NCBI RefSeq assembly: GCF_034720595.1
Contig: NZ_JAYESJ010000001.1
Coordinates: forward strand, 2,072,001 to 2,136,000
Direction of reading: 5' to 3'
Length of the DNA stretch: 64,000 nt
DNA from: Rhizobium sp. CC-YZS058
GTDB lineage: Bacteria; Pseudomonadota; Alphaproteobacteria; Rhizobiales; Rhizobiaceae
In this document: piece after piece, positions 52,448 through 62,763 of the stretch
How positions within the stretch are numbered: the first letter of the stretch is position 1
Layout: each line of letters starts with the position of its first letter
Notes under the pieces: generated by a model
What the model saw: only the letters and a program-made list of their open reading frames with translations
What the model was told of the DNA's origin: nothing
The model's database searches: none
Program-made: the position numbers and the translations under genes

Positions 52448-53350
52448 TCAAGGGTGATCGACGGAGACGCGCGGCTGCGGATCGAAGAGGCCGAAGAGCA
52501 GGAAGCCGAACAGGAATCCGCCAATATGCGCCTCCCAGGCCACCGTCTCCGCCCCGGCAATGGCGAAGAGACCGAGACCGACCAGGAGGTTCATGACGAA
52601 CCAGATTCCGGTGAAGAACAGGACGGAGCGGTTGGCCAGCGCCTGCCCGATGCTTAGCCGTGGATTGAGATGCGCGCGCTGGCGGTCGATGGCGCCGGAG
52701 GGCGCGAAGACGAAGCGCGCCGCAGCCCCCATCAATCCCGAGACGACCCCGGATGCACCGATGACCACACCGATCTCGCCCCAGTGGAGGAGGAGATGGA
52801 GCGCGACCGCCGCCACCGCCGAGCAGCACCAGAAAAGCGCGAACCGCACCGAGCCGATGCGCCGGACCACCGGCGCGCCGAACGCGACCATCCAGAAGGC
52901 GTTGAAGATCACATGTTCCCAGCTGCCATGCAGGAAGGAATAGGTGATGGGGCTCCAGAGCCAGGCAAAACCCTGCACCGCGAGAGACATGGCGTAGCGC
53001 GCCGGAAGAAAGGCGAAGGTGAAGACGAGTTCCGCATCCAGATCTTCCGGCAGAAGGAAGACCCGGACCGCGTGGATCACCAGGAGGACCGCGAGAACCC
53101 AGACGAGGCTGGACGGCAGGTTGAAGGCCGGTTCGCGCCGCCGGATCGGCGCTGGCGCGGGAGCAGAGGCGTCCCTCCCGGCAGTCTGATCCCACTCGGG
53201 GCTTGGCTCGACTGCGCGGTCAGCCGTGTCAGGGTCCAGCCTTCGCTGGTCGTCCCCAGCCGATTGGCCTGCGCCCGTCTCGCTCCCAGCCGCGCCGTCC
53301 CGATCATCCGTCCCACCTGTCCCGCCACCCATTCGCCGATCCTTTACCAA
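52448..53350 (-). CDS. Rhomboid-family intramembrane protease
   Basis: A 300-aa membrane protein. Residues 1-75 are acidic, hydrophilic and probably cytoplasmic. Six helices follow. The catalytic Ser is in VIGASGVVSGLMG and the His in WEAHIGGFLFG; the HGSWEHVIFN loop provides the conserved His/Asn. It fits a bacterial GlpG-like rhomboid. The starts at 53350 or six codons later cannot be separated. Confidence 0.92.
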   Translation of the reverse strand: MVKDRRMGGGTGGTDDRDGAAGSETGAGQSAGDDQRRLDPDTADRAVEPSPEWDQTAGRDASAPAPAPIRRREPAFNLPSSLVWVLAVLLVIHAVRVFLLPEDLDAELVFTFAFLPARYAMSLAVQGFAWLWSPITYSFLHGSWEHVIFNAFWMVAFGAPVVRRIGSVRFALFWCCSAVAAVALHLLLHWGEIGVVIGASGVVSGLMGAAARFVFAPSGAIDRQRAHLNPRLSIGQALANRSVLFFTGIWFVMNLLVGLGLFAIAGAETVAWEAHIGGFLFGFLLFGLFDPQPRVSVDHP

Positions 53351-53460
53351 CGCGCGTCCTTCGCGGATGTAGGACGTCGCCAGCGCGAGGGGAAGCGGCG
53401 TTTCGGTCAGGCTCTCCTTGACGGGCCGGTTTTCAGTGATTCGTCAGCCTTAATTCTTGC

Positions 53461-53476
53461 TGGCACGATCTGTGCA
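53461..53476 (+). promoter_or_regulatory. Near-consensus sigma-54 promoter for the PAS_5 gene
   Basis: The 16-mer TGGCACGATCTGTGCA differs from TGGCACG-N4-TTGCA at one base (T to G at the twelfth position). GG and GC are correctly spaced. The start codon of the PAS_5 gene lies 79 bp downstream. Sigma-54 control is inferred; an NtrC or other enhancer site was not recognised upstream. Confidence 0.65.
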
Positions 53477-53554
53477 GGGAGAGGAGAAACTGGCGCTTGC
53501 AGACGGGATTTCGTGCCGTTCCGGGACAGATCGCGGCTCAAAACAGGATTTTTC

Positions 53555-54160
53555 ATGCAGACAAAAACCGCGACCGACCTGTTTCGATACTGGCAGAGCG
53601 CGAAGGGCGAGCATGTCGCACCGCTGCGCAACCGGATCGAACCCGACAAGATCCGCCACATCCTTGGCGACCTTTTCATCCTCGAAGCCGACGAGCGGGG
53701 CGACATCCGCTTCCGCCTGGCCGGCACCCGCCTCTGCGCCCTCTTTGCGCGCGAGCTGCGCGGCGTCACCTTCGACAGTCTCTGGCCTTATGAGGAGATG
53801 GACCAGATCGCGGCGGAAGCGCGCGGCATGATGGCGACGCCCCGTCCCGTGCTGATCCGCGCGATGGGGCTCGGCGCGCAGCACCGACGCCTTGGCCTTG
53901 AGGGACTGCTGCTGCCCATGCGGGCAAAGGGCGAGAGGGTCGACCGCATTCTCGGCGCGCTCGCTCCGCTCGAGCGGGCAGCCTGGATCGGGGCCGAGCC
54001 CCTGCACTTCCTGTCGGTCGAGCGCATTCGTCACCTTGCCCCGGACCATGCCGGCCCCTCGCCCGCGCCGAACCCGCCGCGACTGCGCGAGAACCCCTTG
54101 AGCCAGGCGGTTCGCCGGGTCCTGCATCTCGCCGTCCTCGAGGGCGGGCGGTCCGACTGA
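53555..54160 (+). CDS. PAS_5 domain protein
   Basis: A 201-aa protein of the PAS_5 (DUF1346-like) group of alphaproteobacteria. DLFRYWQSAKGEHVAPLRNR at the start and the LFILEADERGDIRFRLAGTR strand are typical, followed by RLGLEGLLLPMR and a Pro-rich tail. It has no output domain, so it may sense or bind a partner. Expression is predicted from the sigma-54 promoter at 53461. ATG 53555 is chosen because the frame upstream reaches into the rhomboid gene. Confidence 0.85.
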   Translation: MQTKTATDLFRYWQSAKGEHVAPLRNRIEPDKIRHILGDLFILEADERGDIRFRLAGTRLCALFARELRGVTFDSLWPYEEMDQIAAEARGMMATPRPVLIRAMGLGAQHRRLGLEGLLLPMRAKGERVDRILGALAPLERAAWIGAEPLHFLSVERIRHLAPDHAGPSPAPNPPRLRENPLSQAVRRVLHLAVLEGGRSD

Positions 54161-54273
54161 ACCGGGCCCGGCGCGGCTCGCCCGGTGATCTGACGGCAAT
54201 CGAAAGGCTTTTCCAACAGTCTATTAACCCGAGCTTGCTAAACTTGGCGCGAGACAAATATGCGGGCTGAGCG

Positions 54274-54882
54274 ATGTACCAATTCCGGCAGACGAAAACG
54301 GCGGCATCGAAGACCTATGAGGAAGGGGCATTCCAGCGCGTGAGCGTCAATCTGCCCGGACGCCTCATGCTCGATTCGCGCGAGGAGTTCGACTGCACGG
54401 CCGTGGACATGTCGCCGGGCGATGTCGTGCTGAGCTGCCCCGTTCGGCCGCGCAATGGTGAGCGCATCATCGCTTATCTCGATCATGTCGGCCGTGTCGA
54501 AGGTGCGGTCTCCCGCCTTCAGGATCAAAGCTTCGTGCTGCAGATCAATGCGACCGACCGCAAGCGCGAGAAGCTTGCCGCGCAGCTGACCTGGATCGCC
54601 AACAAGCACGAGCTGGGCCTGCCCGAAGATCGCCGTCACGACCGACTGGCGCCACGCCGTACGCTGACGCAACTGACGCTGGAGAGCGGCGAGAAATACG
54701 CCGCACGCCTTCTCGACCTGTCGCTCTCCGGCGCGGCCGTGGACACGGAAATGCGGGTGCCGATCGGAACGCCCATCCTCGTCGGCACGATGAAGGGTCG
54801 CGTCGTCCGCGTTTTCCAGGAAGGCATGGCGATCGAGTTCACCGGCATTCAGTCGCGAGAAAGCCTGCGAGAGTTCCTGTAA
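54274..54882 (+). CDS. PilZ-domain protein
   Basis: A 202-aa protein with two tandem PilZ-like domains. The first (about 15-100) has the N-end QRVSVNLPGRLML; the second (about 115-200) has an RxxxR-type RHDRLAPRR and a DLSLSGAAVDTE block, the c-di-GMP contacts. It probably responds to cyclic di-GMP. Followed by a good terminator. Confidence 0.9.
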   Translation: MYQFRQTKTAASKTYEEGAFQRVSVNLPGRLMLDSREEFDCTAVDMSPGDVVLSCPVRPRNGERIIAYLDHVGRVEGAVSRLQDQSFVLQINATDRKREKLAAQLTWIANKHELGLPEDRRHDRLAPRRTLTQLTLESGEKYAARLLDLSLSGAAVDTEMRVPIGTPILVGTMKGRVVRVFQEGMAIEFTGIQSRESLREFL

Positions 54883-54907
54883 GTCCCACCGTCAGCCCCT
54901 CCGCCAG

Positions 54908-54933
54908 CGCCGCCCCCCCGGGCGGCGTTTTCG
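54908..54933 (+). terminator. Rho-independent terminator of the PilZ gene
   Basis: CGCCGCCC pairs with GGGCGGCG over a C-rich loop and is followed by TTTTCGTTT, 25 bp after the PilZ stop. Confidence 0.88.
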
Positions 54934-55289
54934 TTTCTCCGCCCGTCTAAGCTGGTCACCTCGAATTTTTTTTCCTGGCCCCGAGGACCGAAAACCTCCC
55001 GCACAAGCGTTTCGAAATGGCACAGCCTGTCCGGTTTTGTGACAGAGCAGCCCCGCAAGTTTCTTACCGCCGAGAAACCCATTGTCCACGACACCCTAAA
55101 CTACGCGTCGCAACAGGGACTTCCCGGTCTCCGCGCCCGCATCCCTTTCCAGGTTCGTTCGGTTTTTATGCGTTTTTTCGCTAAAGTCTCGTCAAATCTT
55201 CTTCAAATACCGCTCAAGTTTTCTTCAAACTCTCGGCGCCTTTGATCTTTTTTTTACTTCGCGATTTCGCGAGCGGTCAAAGTCTCTGT
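54934..55289 (+). promoter_or_regulatory. Long AT-rich upstream region of the LapG-like gene
   Basis: This stretch without a gene is low in GC for the window, with T-runs near 54970, 55180 and 55245. TTCTTCAAA occurs twice at 55199-55207 and 55221-55229, spaced 22 bp (two helical turns). A small frame at 55039-55245 lacks coding character. A promoter and regulator sites for the 55322 gene are likely. Confidence 0.5.
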
Positions 55290-55320
55290 GTCAGTCTGAT
55301 CCTGTAACGGGGAGACTGAC
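55290..55320 (+). promoter_or_regulatory. Hairpin over the ribosome binding site of the LapG-like gene
   Basis: GTCAGTCT pairs perfectly with AGACTGAC across 15 bases. The 3' arm holds the end of the GGGGAG Shine-Dalgarno and stops one base before the ATG at 55322. It would limit translation when folded. Confidence 0.5.
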
Positions 55321-55321
55321 A

Positions 55322-55933
55322 ATGACAAAAAAGCAAGCCACAACGGCTGCACTCCTGGGCACGCTTCTGACTGTGACGCTGGCGCACAGCTCCTGGGCGT
55401 TCCCGGCCAACATGACCACCGAAGGCGCGACCAATCCGCCGATCGGACATTACGAGTTCTGCAAGCGCAGCCCACGCGAATGTCAGAGCAACGCCGGGGA
55501 CACGGCACCGCTGACACTGACGCATGACAACTGGAAGACGATCCTCGAGGTCAATTACGACACCAATACCCGCATCATGCCGATGACCGACAAGGAGATC
55601 TACGGCGTCGAGGAATATTGGGCCTATCCGGATGCCGTGGGCGACTGCGAGGATTACGTGCTGGAGAAGCGCCGCCTGCTGATGCAGGCCGGGATTTCGC
55701 CCGCCGACCTGCTGATCACCGTTGTCCTGCAGCCGAATGGCGATGGCCATGCCGTGCTGACCGTCCGCACCGACCGCGGCGACTTCGTGCTCGACAATAT
55801 GCGCAACAAGGTGCTGCTCTGGTCGGACACCGAATATACCTACCTCAAGCGACAGTCGGTCGAGCATTCCGGCCGATGGGTCAAGCTGCAGGATGGCCGC
55901 ACCGTCGCCGTCGGCAGCGTTCGCAGCCAGTAA
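55322..55933 (+). CDS. Transglutaminase-like cysteine protease (BTLCP, LapG-like)
   Basis: A 203-aa exported protein with a signal peptide (about 1-26, ending AHSSWA). The catalytic triad is visible: Cys109 in VGDCEDYVL, His143 in GDGHAVLTV and Asp158 in FVLDNM. In Pseudomonas, LapG of this family cleaves surface adhesins under cyclic di-GMP control; here a PilZ gene is directly upstream, which is suggestive. It has additional Cys47 and Cys54, probably a disulfide. Confidence 0.9.
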   Translation: MTKKQATTAALLGTLLTVTLAHSSWAFPANMTTEGATNPPIGHYEFCKRSPRECQSNAGDTAPLTLTHDNWKTILEVNYDTNTRIMPMTDKEIYGVEEYWAYPDAVGDCEDYVLEKRRLLMQAGISPADLLITVVLQPNGDGHAVLTVRTDRGDFVLDNMRNKVLLWSDTEYTYLKRQSVEHSGRWVKLQDGRTVAVGSVRSQ

Positions 55934-55999
55934 GCCCTCGCCCGTTCTTTCGAACCGGCGCGGCGGAGGTCCATCCCCGTACCAATCCTCCGCGCCGCG

Positions 56000-56034
56000 A
56001 GAGGCCGGCTCCGCTGTCCCCGGAGCCGGCCTCT
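56000..56034 (+). terminator. Terminator of the LapG-like gene
   Basis: AGAGGCCGGCTCC and GGAGCCGGCCTCT form a perfect 13-bp stem with a 9-base loop, followed by TTCCGTTT, 66 bp past the stop. Confidence 0.88.
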
Positions 56035-56202
56035 TTCCGTTTGGCCCCGCCGCATCCCGCGGGCCGAACCGGGACAGTCTTTACGAAAAATTAACCGACG
56101 CAGCGCAGCCTTGCTCCCGTCTCCTGGTGCAAGTTTTTCGTCGTCCAGAGCGCCGGTCCGGCGCAACCCTGTCCGTCGTCCCTCCGTCCGAGATCTGCTG
56201 CC

Positions 56203-56934
56203 ATGCCCGCTTCGCTCTCTGCCGCCTCTGCGCTCGCTCCGCCCTTTCTCGGCCGCGGCTTCGTCCTGCGGCTCGGCGGGCTGCTTGCGGGCCTGGCGCT
56301 CGGCACGGCCGCCATTCTGACCGCCGGCCCCTGGTGGGGCGAGACATTGGCGCTGGCCGGCCACACGGCCTCGACGGATACCTATGATCTCTTCATCGGC
56401 CAGGATCACCTGCGCCTGCCCGCCAATGTGATGCGCTTCGCCGAACAGCGGGCGACAGGCACCGCCGAGCGGGTCGATCTCTACGCGACCTGGCCGGAGA
56501 TGCTCGGCTACAGCGACGATCGGCGCGACCGGTTCAACGATGTTCGCCGGCCCGACCAGCTCATCTTCCTGCAGATTTCACAGAGCACCATGTCGCGGGA
56601 CATGTCGGGCCGCGTGGCACCGATCTATCGTTTCCTGTTCGAGGGACCGGCGACGAAGGGTCCCGCCGGGCTGACCGCGCACCGCCTGCGTGAGAATTCC
56701 GGCTACGGACATGAGACCCTGTTCACCGGCGAGGACGGACGCGCGGATGGCTACGCCGTGCGCTGCATCATCCCCGCCGATCCATCGCTGTCCACCGCTG
56801 CCGATTGCCAGCGCGACGTTCATGCCGGGAAAGATCTTGTTGTGGTCTACCGGTTCTCCAGCCAATTGCTGCCACAATGGCGGGCCATCGACGACCATGT
56901 CGCCCGCTTTGTCGACCAGACTCTTATTCCGTAA
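56203..56934 (+). CDS. Hypothetical exported or membrane-anchored protein
   Basis: A 243-aa protein with one N-terminal hydrophobic helix (about 23-45, VLRLGGLLAGLALGTAAILT) and a remaining periplasmic domain. It contains WPEMLGYSDDRRDRFND, MSRDMSGRVAPIYRFLFEG, a single pair of cysteines (RCIIPAD; ADCQRDV) and a C-terminal helix. I do not recognise the family. It precedes the D,D-carboxypeptidase gene in the same direction with a 142-bp gap. Confidence 0.7.
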   Translation: MPASLSAASALAPPFLGRGFVLRLGGLLAGLALGTAAILTAGPWWGETLALAGHTASTDTYDLFIGQDHLRLPANVMRFAEQRATGTAERVDLYATWPEMLGYSDDRRDRFNDVRRPDQLIFLQISQSTMSRDMSGRVAPIYRFLFEGPATKGPAGLTAHRLRENSGYGHETLFTGEDGRADGYAVRCIIPADPSLSTAADCQRDVHAGKDLVVVYRFSSQLLPQWRAIDDHVARFVDQTLIP

Positions 56935-57076
56935 GTCCTGTCGGACTTTCGCAAGGGCGAAACCGATCGTTCATCATAAACAGATTGGTAACGCTAAGCC
57001 GCTAGAGTTTCGGGCATGTTCGTGCCGTGCGACCTGCCCGGAAGACAGTTTCGATTCGAGAATAAAGAGAAGCGTA

Positions 57077-58522
57077 GTGTCCACAGTCCCCTCGACCGGT
57101 TCCGCAGAGCGTCCAGCGCTCCCTTTCTTCAAGAAGGTGTCCCGCCTCGCCATTGCCGCTACGATTGCCGTCTGTGCCTTTTCGGGCTCGGCGCTCGCCG
57201 CCAGATATGCAGGCATCGTCGTTGATGCGAAGACCGGCAAGGTTCTCTACAGCGAGGATGCCGACAGCCTGCGCTATCCCGCCTCGCTGACCAAGATGAT
57301 GACGCTCTATCTGACCTTCGAGGCGCTCGAGGCCGGCAAGATCGCCAAGAACACGCCTGTTCCCTTCTCCAAGCATGCCTCGGCCGAACCGCCGTCGAAG
57401 CTCGGCGTTCGCGCAGGCCAGACGATCACGGTCGAACAGGCGATCATGGCGCTCGTCACCCGCTCCGCCAATGACGCGGCCACCGCGCTCGGCGAGTTCC
57501 TGGGCGGCTCGGAAGACCGCTTCGCCCGCATCATGACCAGCAAGGCCCGGGCGCTCGGAATGACGCGCACCACCTATCGCAATGCCAACGGCCTGCCGAA
57601 CGACCAGCAGATGACGACGGCCCGCGACCAGGCCCGCCTCGGCATCGCGCTGCGCCAGCATTTCCCGCAATATTACGGCTATTTCTCCACCCGCTCCTTC
57701 ACCTTCGGCCGCCAGGTCATCGGCAACCACAACCGCCTGCTCGGCAATGTCCGCGGCGTGGACGGCATCAAGACCGGCTATACGCGTGCTGCGGGCTTCA
57801 ACCTCGTCACCTCGGCCCAGGCCGATGGCCGCAGCATCGTCGGCGTCGTCATGGGCGGCAAGTCGGGCGGTGCGCGTGATGCGCAGATGCGGGCGCTGGT
57901 CGCCAAATACATGCCGACCGCCTCGCGCAGCGGCAGCGGCAATCTGGTCGCCGAAACCACCGATGCCCCGACCTTGAGCGCCGGGGACAGCCGTCCCGTC
58001 ATCGCTTCCACCGGCGGCAGCTTCAACCTGCCGAGCAGCGGCCCGCTGCCGGGCACCCGTTATTCGGAAGAGGTGACGAAGAGCGTCGAGGTGGCCTATG
58101 CGGCTCCGGAGCGGGAAAGCCAGGCCGAGGCGGCCACCGAAGCCGTGATGCCGAACACGCTGCAGGCACAGAGCCGCAAGCTCGCAAGCGCTCCCCGCGT
58201 TGCGGCCGTCGACAGCCAGGTCACCAATTCCGTCGCCACCGGCAAGGCAGCGCGCGAAGAGGCTGCGGCTCCGGTCGAAGGCTGGATCATCCAGGTCGGC
58301 GCCACGCCGGACAAGAGCCAGGCCATGAGCCTGCTCGAAAATGCCAAGGTCAAGGGCGGCAAGGCTCTGTCCAGCGCCACCCCCTTCACCGTCGCTTTCG
58401 CCAATGGCAACGGTCAGCTCTACCGCGCCCGGTTCGGCGGTTTCTCCAGCCAGGACAAGGCGCTCAACGCCTGCAAGTCGCTCAAGCGCGCCGGGTTTGC
58501 CTGCTGGGCAGCCGCGCAATAA
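57077..58522 (+). CDS. D-alanyl-D-alanine carboxypeptidase with SPOR domain
   Basis: A 481-aa low-molecular-mass penicillin-binding protein that trims pentapeptides. It starts with GTG at 57077 after AGAGAAG. A signal segment (about 22-41) precedes the S11 peptidase: Ser70-x-x-Lys73 (PASLTKMM), Ser130-Ala-Asn132 and Lys232-Thr-Gly234. A Ser/Ala-rich linker (about 310-400) leads to a SPOR domain (about 405-481, GWIIQVGATPDKSQAMSLL) that binds septal glycan, so it acts at division sites. Confidence 0.95.
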   Translation: MSTVPSTGSAERPALPFFKKVSRLAIAATIAVCAFSGSALAARYAGIVVDAKTGKVLYSEDADSLRYPASLTKMMTLYLTFEALEAGKIAKNTPVPFSKHASAEPPSKLGVRAGQTITVEQAIMALVTRSANDAATALGEFLGGSEDRFARIMTSKARALGMTRTTYRNANGLPNDQQMTTARDQARLGIALRQHFPQYYGYFSTRSFTFGRQVIGNHNRLLGNVRGVDGIKTGYTRAAGFNLVTSAQADGRSIVGVVMGGKSGGARDAQMRALVAKYMPTASRSGSGNLVAETTDAPTLSAGDSRPVIASTGGSFNLPSSGPLPGTRYSEEVTKSVEVAYAAPERESQAEAATEAVMPNTLQAQSRKLASAPRVAAVDSQVTNSVATGKAAREEAAAPVEGWIIQVGATPDKSQAMSLLENAKVKGGKALSSATPFTVAFANGNGQLYRARFGGFSSQDKALNACKSLKRAGFACWAAAQ

Positions 58523-58600
58523 GCATCGATACCCCCGGCCGCCATGGCAAATGCATGGCGGTCGTTTTCCCTCGGATTTGTTGTGCGTAACGAGGTTTTC

Positions 58601-58921
58601 ATGTCGACCATCGAGAATGGCCAGGGCGCCACGCCCGCGCCGGAACTGGGCTTTGCCCCGGACCGGAACGTGAGAGGCGAGGCGCTGCCCGCCACACCGC
58701 TGCGGCGTAATCCGCGCTCGGCCCTGCATCCGCTGCACGAGGCGGCGATGCGCATCGCCGAGATCGGCGCCAAGCCGCGGTCCAAGACCAAGGATCTCGT
58801 CTCGCTGCTGATGACCCACGGCGCCCGCGCCTGGCGCTCCACCCAGCCGGATGTCAGCATCCATCTCCACGTCGTCGATACCGATCGCCGCCGCCGCGCC
58901 GTGCGGATGCGCGTCAAGTAG
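58601..58921 (+). CDS. Small basic hypothetical protein
   Basis: A 106-aa protein with a Pro/Ala-rich first third (about 1-35) and a basic helical middle (LHEAAMRIAEIGAKPRSKTK). The end contains a strand-like SIHLHVVDTDRRRRAVRMRV. No known motif recognised. It follows the carboxypeptidase gene by 78 bp. Confidence 0.55.
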   Translation: MSTIENGQGATPAPELGFAPDRNVRGEALPATPLRRNPRSALHPLHEAAMRIAEIGAKPRSKTKDLVSLLMTHGARAWRSTQPDVSIHLHVVDTDRRRRAVRMRVK

Positions 58922-58936
58922 AGGCGGGGCGCGGCT

Positions 58937-59365
58937 TCACAGAAGGCCGAGTTCGGAGAGTTCGCGCCGCAGATCATGCGGCAGCTCATGAGCCCCGGCT
59001 GCGAGATCGGCCGGGGCATCCTTTTCCAGAAGATAGCGCCAGCCCTGGAAGGGGCGGCGGGGCTGGAAGGCCGTATCGATGATCTCGGGACCGAGGATCA
59101 GCCGGCAGCGGCCGATCCCTTCGCCATCGGTAAAGGTCTCGATGTCGAGCAGGCGCTGGCGGGCCTGCACCTGGCCCTTGATGACCCAGTAGAGCGATCC
59201 ACCCTCAAGCAGTTCGTCCATCCGCTTCGGCACCATGCGGGTCGTGTGGACGGAGTGCGGTTCGAGGCCGGCGGCGATCGCGCTCAGCGCCCGCTGCGAG
59301 ACCCAGTCGCGCAGATCCTCGATCGAATCCGCGCCGACACAAAGCTTGAGAAGATGCAAGGCCAT
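58937..59365 (-). CDS. DUF1489 family protein
   Basis: A 142-aa protein of a conserved alphaproteobacterial family. Family traits are the start ALHLLKLCVGADSIEDL, a basic TRMVPKRMDELL, and the GSLYWVIKGQVQARQRLLDIE strand, with RCRLILGPEII later. The ATG at 59365 has AAGGG before it; a TTG four codons upstream is the longer alternative. Function unknown. Confidence 0.88.
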   Translation of the reverse strand: MALHLLKLCVGADSIEDLRDWVSQRALSAIAAGLEPHSVHTTRMVPKRMDELLEGGSLYWVIKGQVQARQRLLDIETFTDGEGIGRCRLILGPEIIDTAFQPRRPFQGWRYLLEKDAPADLAAGAHELPHDLRRELSELGLL

Positions 59366-59448
59366 GGCGCCCTTCAATACCGGCCGCGCCGCGCCGTCAA
59401 GCGCGTCTTTGCCGCAGCTGCCCCGTCATCCTGATTGAAGCGTTCCGC

Positions 59449-60849
<1,401 letters not shown>

Positions 60850-61065
60850 CGAACCCAACTCCCCCTCCGCCGGCACGATGCGCGGCGAACTTTCCATGAT
60901 CGGCAAACTAGACGCTTTAGAGGGTCTTCGCGCGTGAAGCGACCGACATCCTGTTTCACCGCCGCGACATGGGGTGCCGCAGCCCCGGCCGCAAGCTCCG
61001 GTCCCGTTCGTACCTCTAGCAGTGGCAGCATAGGCACGACTCGTAAACCATGGCAGAAGACCCGC

Positions 61066-61758
61066 ATGGCCCTGATCGACACCATCGCACTCCTCGTTTT
61101 CGCGCTGCTCTGGGCGGGCTATGTCCGCATCACGGATCAGAGCACCGCCTTCGGCCGCGTCAGCCTGTCGAAACTGATGGTCGAGCGGCGGCGGGCCTGG
61201 ATCATGAACTCGCTGAACCGCGACCTGAAGATGATCGACACGCAGATCATTGCCGGACTGCAGGCCGGCACCGCCTTCTTCGCCTCGACCTGCATCTTCG
61301 CGCTCGGCGGCTGTTTCGCGCTGCTCGGCCGGGCGGCCGAGGCCTATGCGCTGTTCGACGATCTTCCCTATTTCTTCCAGGGCGGACGGTCGGCCTTCGA
61401 GCTGAAGGTGGTCGGGCTCACCTGCCTGTTCGGCTATGCCTTCTTCAAGTTCGGTTGGTCCTACCGGCTCTTCAACTATTGCTCGATCCTCGTCGGCGCC
61501 ATTCCGATGATGCACGAGACCAAGGAAGACCGGGCGGCGGCGGTGAAGGCGGCCGAGCGGGCGGTGCGCATGAATGTCGTCGCCGCCAAACACTTCAATG
61601 CCGGCCTGCGCACCATCTTCCTGTCGATCGGCTATCTCGGCTGGTTCGTCAGCCCTTACGCACTAATGACCCTGACCGCCTTCGTGATCTTCGTGCTGAT
61701 CCGCCGGCAATTCTTTTCCGAAGCGCGGGATGCGCTGATGATCGAGACCGCATCATGA
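61066..61758 (+). CDS. DUF599 family membrane protein
   Basis: A 230-aa protein of the DUF599 family with four hydrophobic helices: about 3-22 (IDTIALLVFALLWAGY), 65-90 (GTAFFASTCIFALGGCFALL), 115-140 (VVGLTCLFGYAFFKFGW) and 195-220. Conserved polar residues lie between (MHETKEDRAAAVKAAER). Its last codons overlap the next gene as ATGA. Function unknown. Confidence 0.85.
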   Translation: MALIDTIALLVFALLWAGYVRITDQSTAFGRVSLSKLMVERRRAWIMNSLNRDLKMIDTQIIAGLQAGTAFFASTCIFALGGCFALLGRAAEAYALFDDLPYFFQGGRSAFELKVVGLTCLFGYAFFKFGWSYRLFNYCSILVGAIPMMHETKEDRAAAVKAAERAVRMNVVAAKHFNAGLRTIFLSIGYLGWFVSPYALMTLTAFVIFVLIRRQFFSEARDALMIETAS

Positions 61759-62720
61759 CCCTTGCTTTCGCCCGCAGCCCGTCCCGTCTCCTCTGGCTGG
61801 ACGTGGTGCGCGGCCTCGCCATTCTCGCCATGGCGAGCTATCATTTTTCCTGGGATCTCGAGCATTTCGGCTATCTTCAGGCTGGCACGGTCGGCAGCGG
61901 TCTGTTTCGGCTTTACGCCCGAATAATCGCCTCGACCTTCCTGATGCTTGCCGGCTTCGGCCTCGTGCTTGGCCACACGCCGGCGATCCGCTGGCGTCCT
62001 TTTGCAATCCGGCTTGCCAAGATCGTCGCCGCGGCGCTGGTCATCACCATTGCCACCTCTGTTCTCTTCCCCGACAGCTACATCTTCTTCGGCATTCTCC
62101 ACGCCATCGCCGCCGCAAGCCTGATCGGCCTGCTGTTCCTGCACCTGCCGATCGCGGTGACGCTGATCGTCGCTCTTGCCGTCTTTATCGCGCCGGATTA
62201 CCTGCGCGGCCCCGCCTTCGACCACCCGGCCCTCCTCTGGCTCGGCCTGCCGCAAACCCTGCCACGCTCCAACGACTATGTCCCGCTGCTGCCCTGGCTG
62301 GCGCCGTTCCTGGTCGGCATCGTGCTGGCGAAACTCTACCTCCGCTTCGCCCAGCGTTCGACCGAACCCGCGGCCGATCGATCCGCCGCAGCACCGGCCC
62401 GTGCGCTCGCCTGGGCCGGGCGGCACAGCCTGCCGATCTACCTGATCCACCAGCCGCTGCTTTACGGCATTGTCTATGCGGTGAGCCTGGTTTCGCCGCC
62501 CGATCTCGGCCCCGCCTATCTGTCGAGCTGCGTGGCAAGCTGCAGCCAGACCTCCGACAGCGCCTTCTGCCAGAGCTTCTGCGGCTGTACGCTCGACCAG
62601 ATGCGGGCACAGTCGCTGTTCGAGCCCTTCAACCGGGGCCAGGTGACGATGGAAGATCCGCGGATCGGCGCGCTGGCCAATCAATGCACCAGCAAGGCGC
62701 TGGAGCAGCCGCCGCAATGA
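61755..62720 (+). CDS. Heparan-alpha-glucosaminide acetyltransferase-like membrane protein
   Basis: A 321-aa multi-pass membrane protein of the HGSNAT/DUF1624 group: it begins RLLWLDVVRGLAILAMASYH with the conserved Asp-x-x-Arg-Gly and His. Seven or so hydrophobic segments follow to about residue 245. The remaining tail is soluble and carries Cys259, 263, 272, 276, 278 and 311, with a C-x3-C-x8-C-x3-C spacing. Members transfer acyl groups across membranes to sugars. Coupled to the DUF599 gene. Confidence 0.82.
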   Translation: MTLAFARSPSRLLWLDVVRGLAILAMASYHFSWDLEHFGYLQAGTVGSGLFRLYARIIASTFLMLAGFGLVLGHTPAIRWRPFAIRLAKIVAAALVITIATSVLFPDSYIFFGILHAIAAASLIGLLFLHLPIAVTLIVALAVFIAPDYLRGPAFDHPALLWLGLPQTLPRSNDYVPLLPWLAPFLVGIVLAKLYLRFAQRSTEPAADRSAAAPARALAWAGRHSLPIYLIHQPLLYGIVYAVSLVSPPDLGPAYLSSCVASCSQTSDSAFCQSFCGCTLDQMRAQSLFEPFNRGQVTMEDPRIGALANQCTSKALEQPPQ

Positions 62721-62763
62721 AGGATAGGGCGCCTCTCTGCGAGGCGATGCAGCTGCCGATGGC

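Noticed and set aside
55039..55245. 68-codon open frame before the LapG-like gene
   Set aside because: No ribosome site, no conserved character, and the end is low-complexity Ser/Leu/Arg from the AT-rich promoter region.
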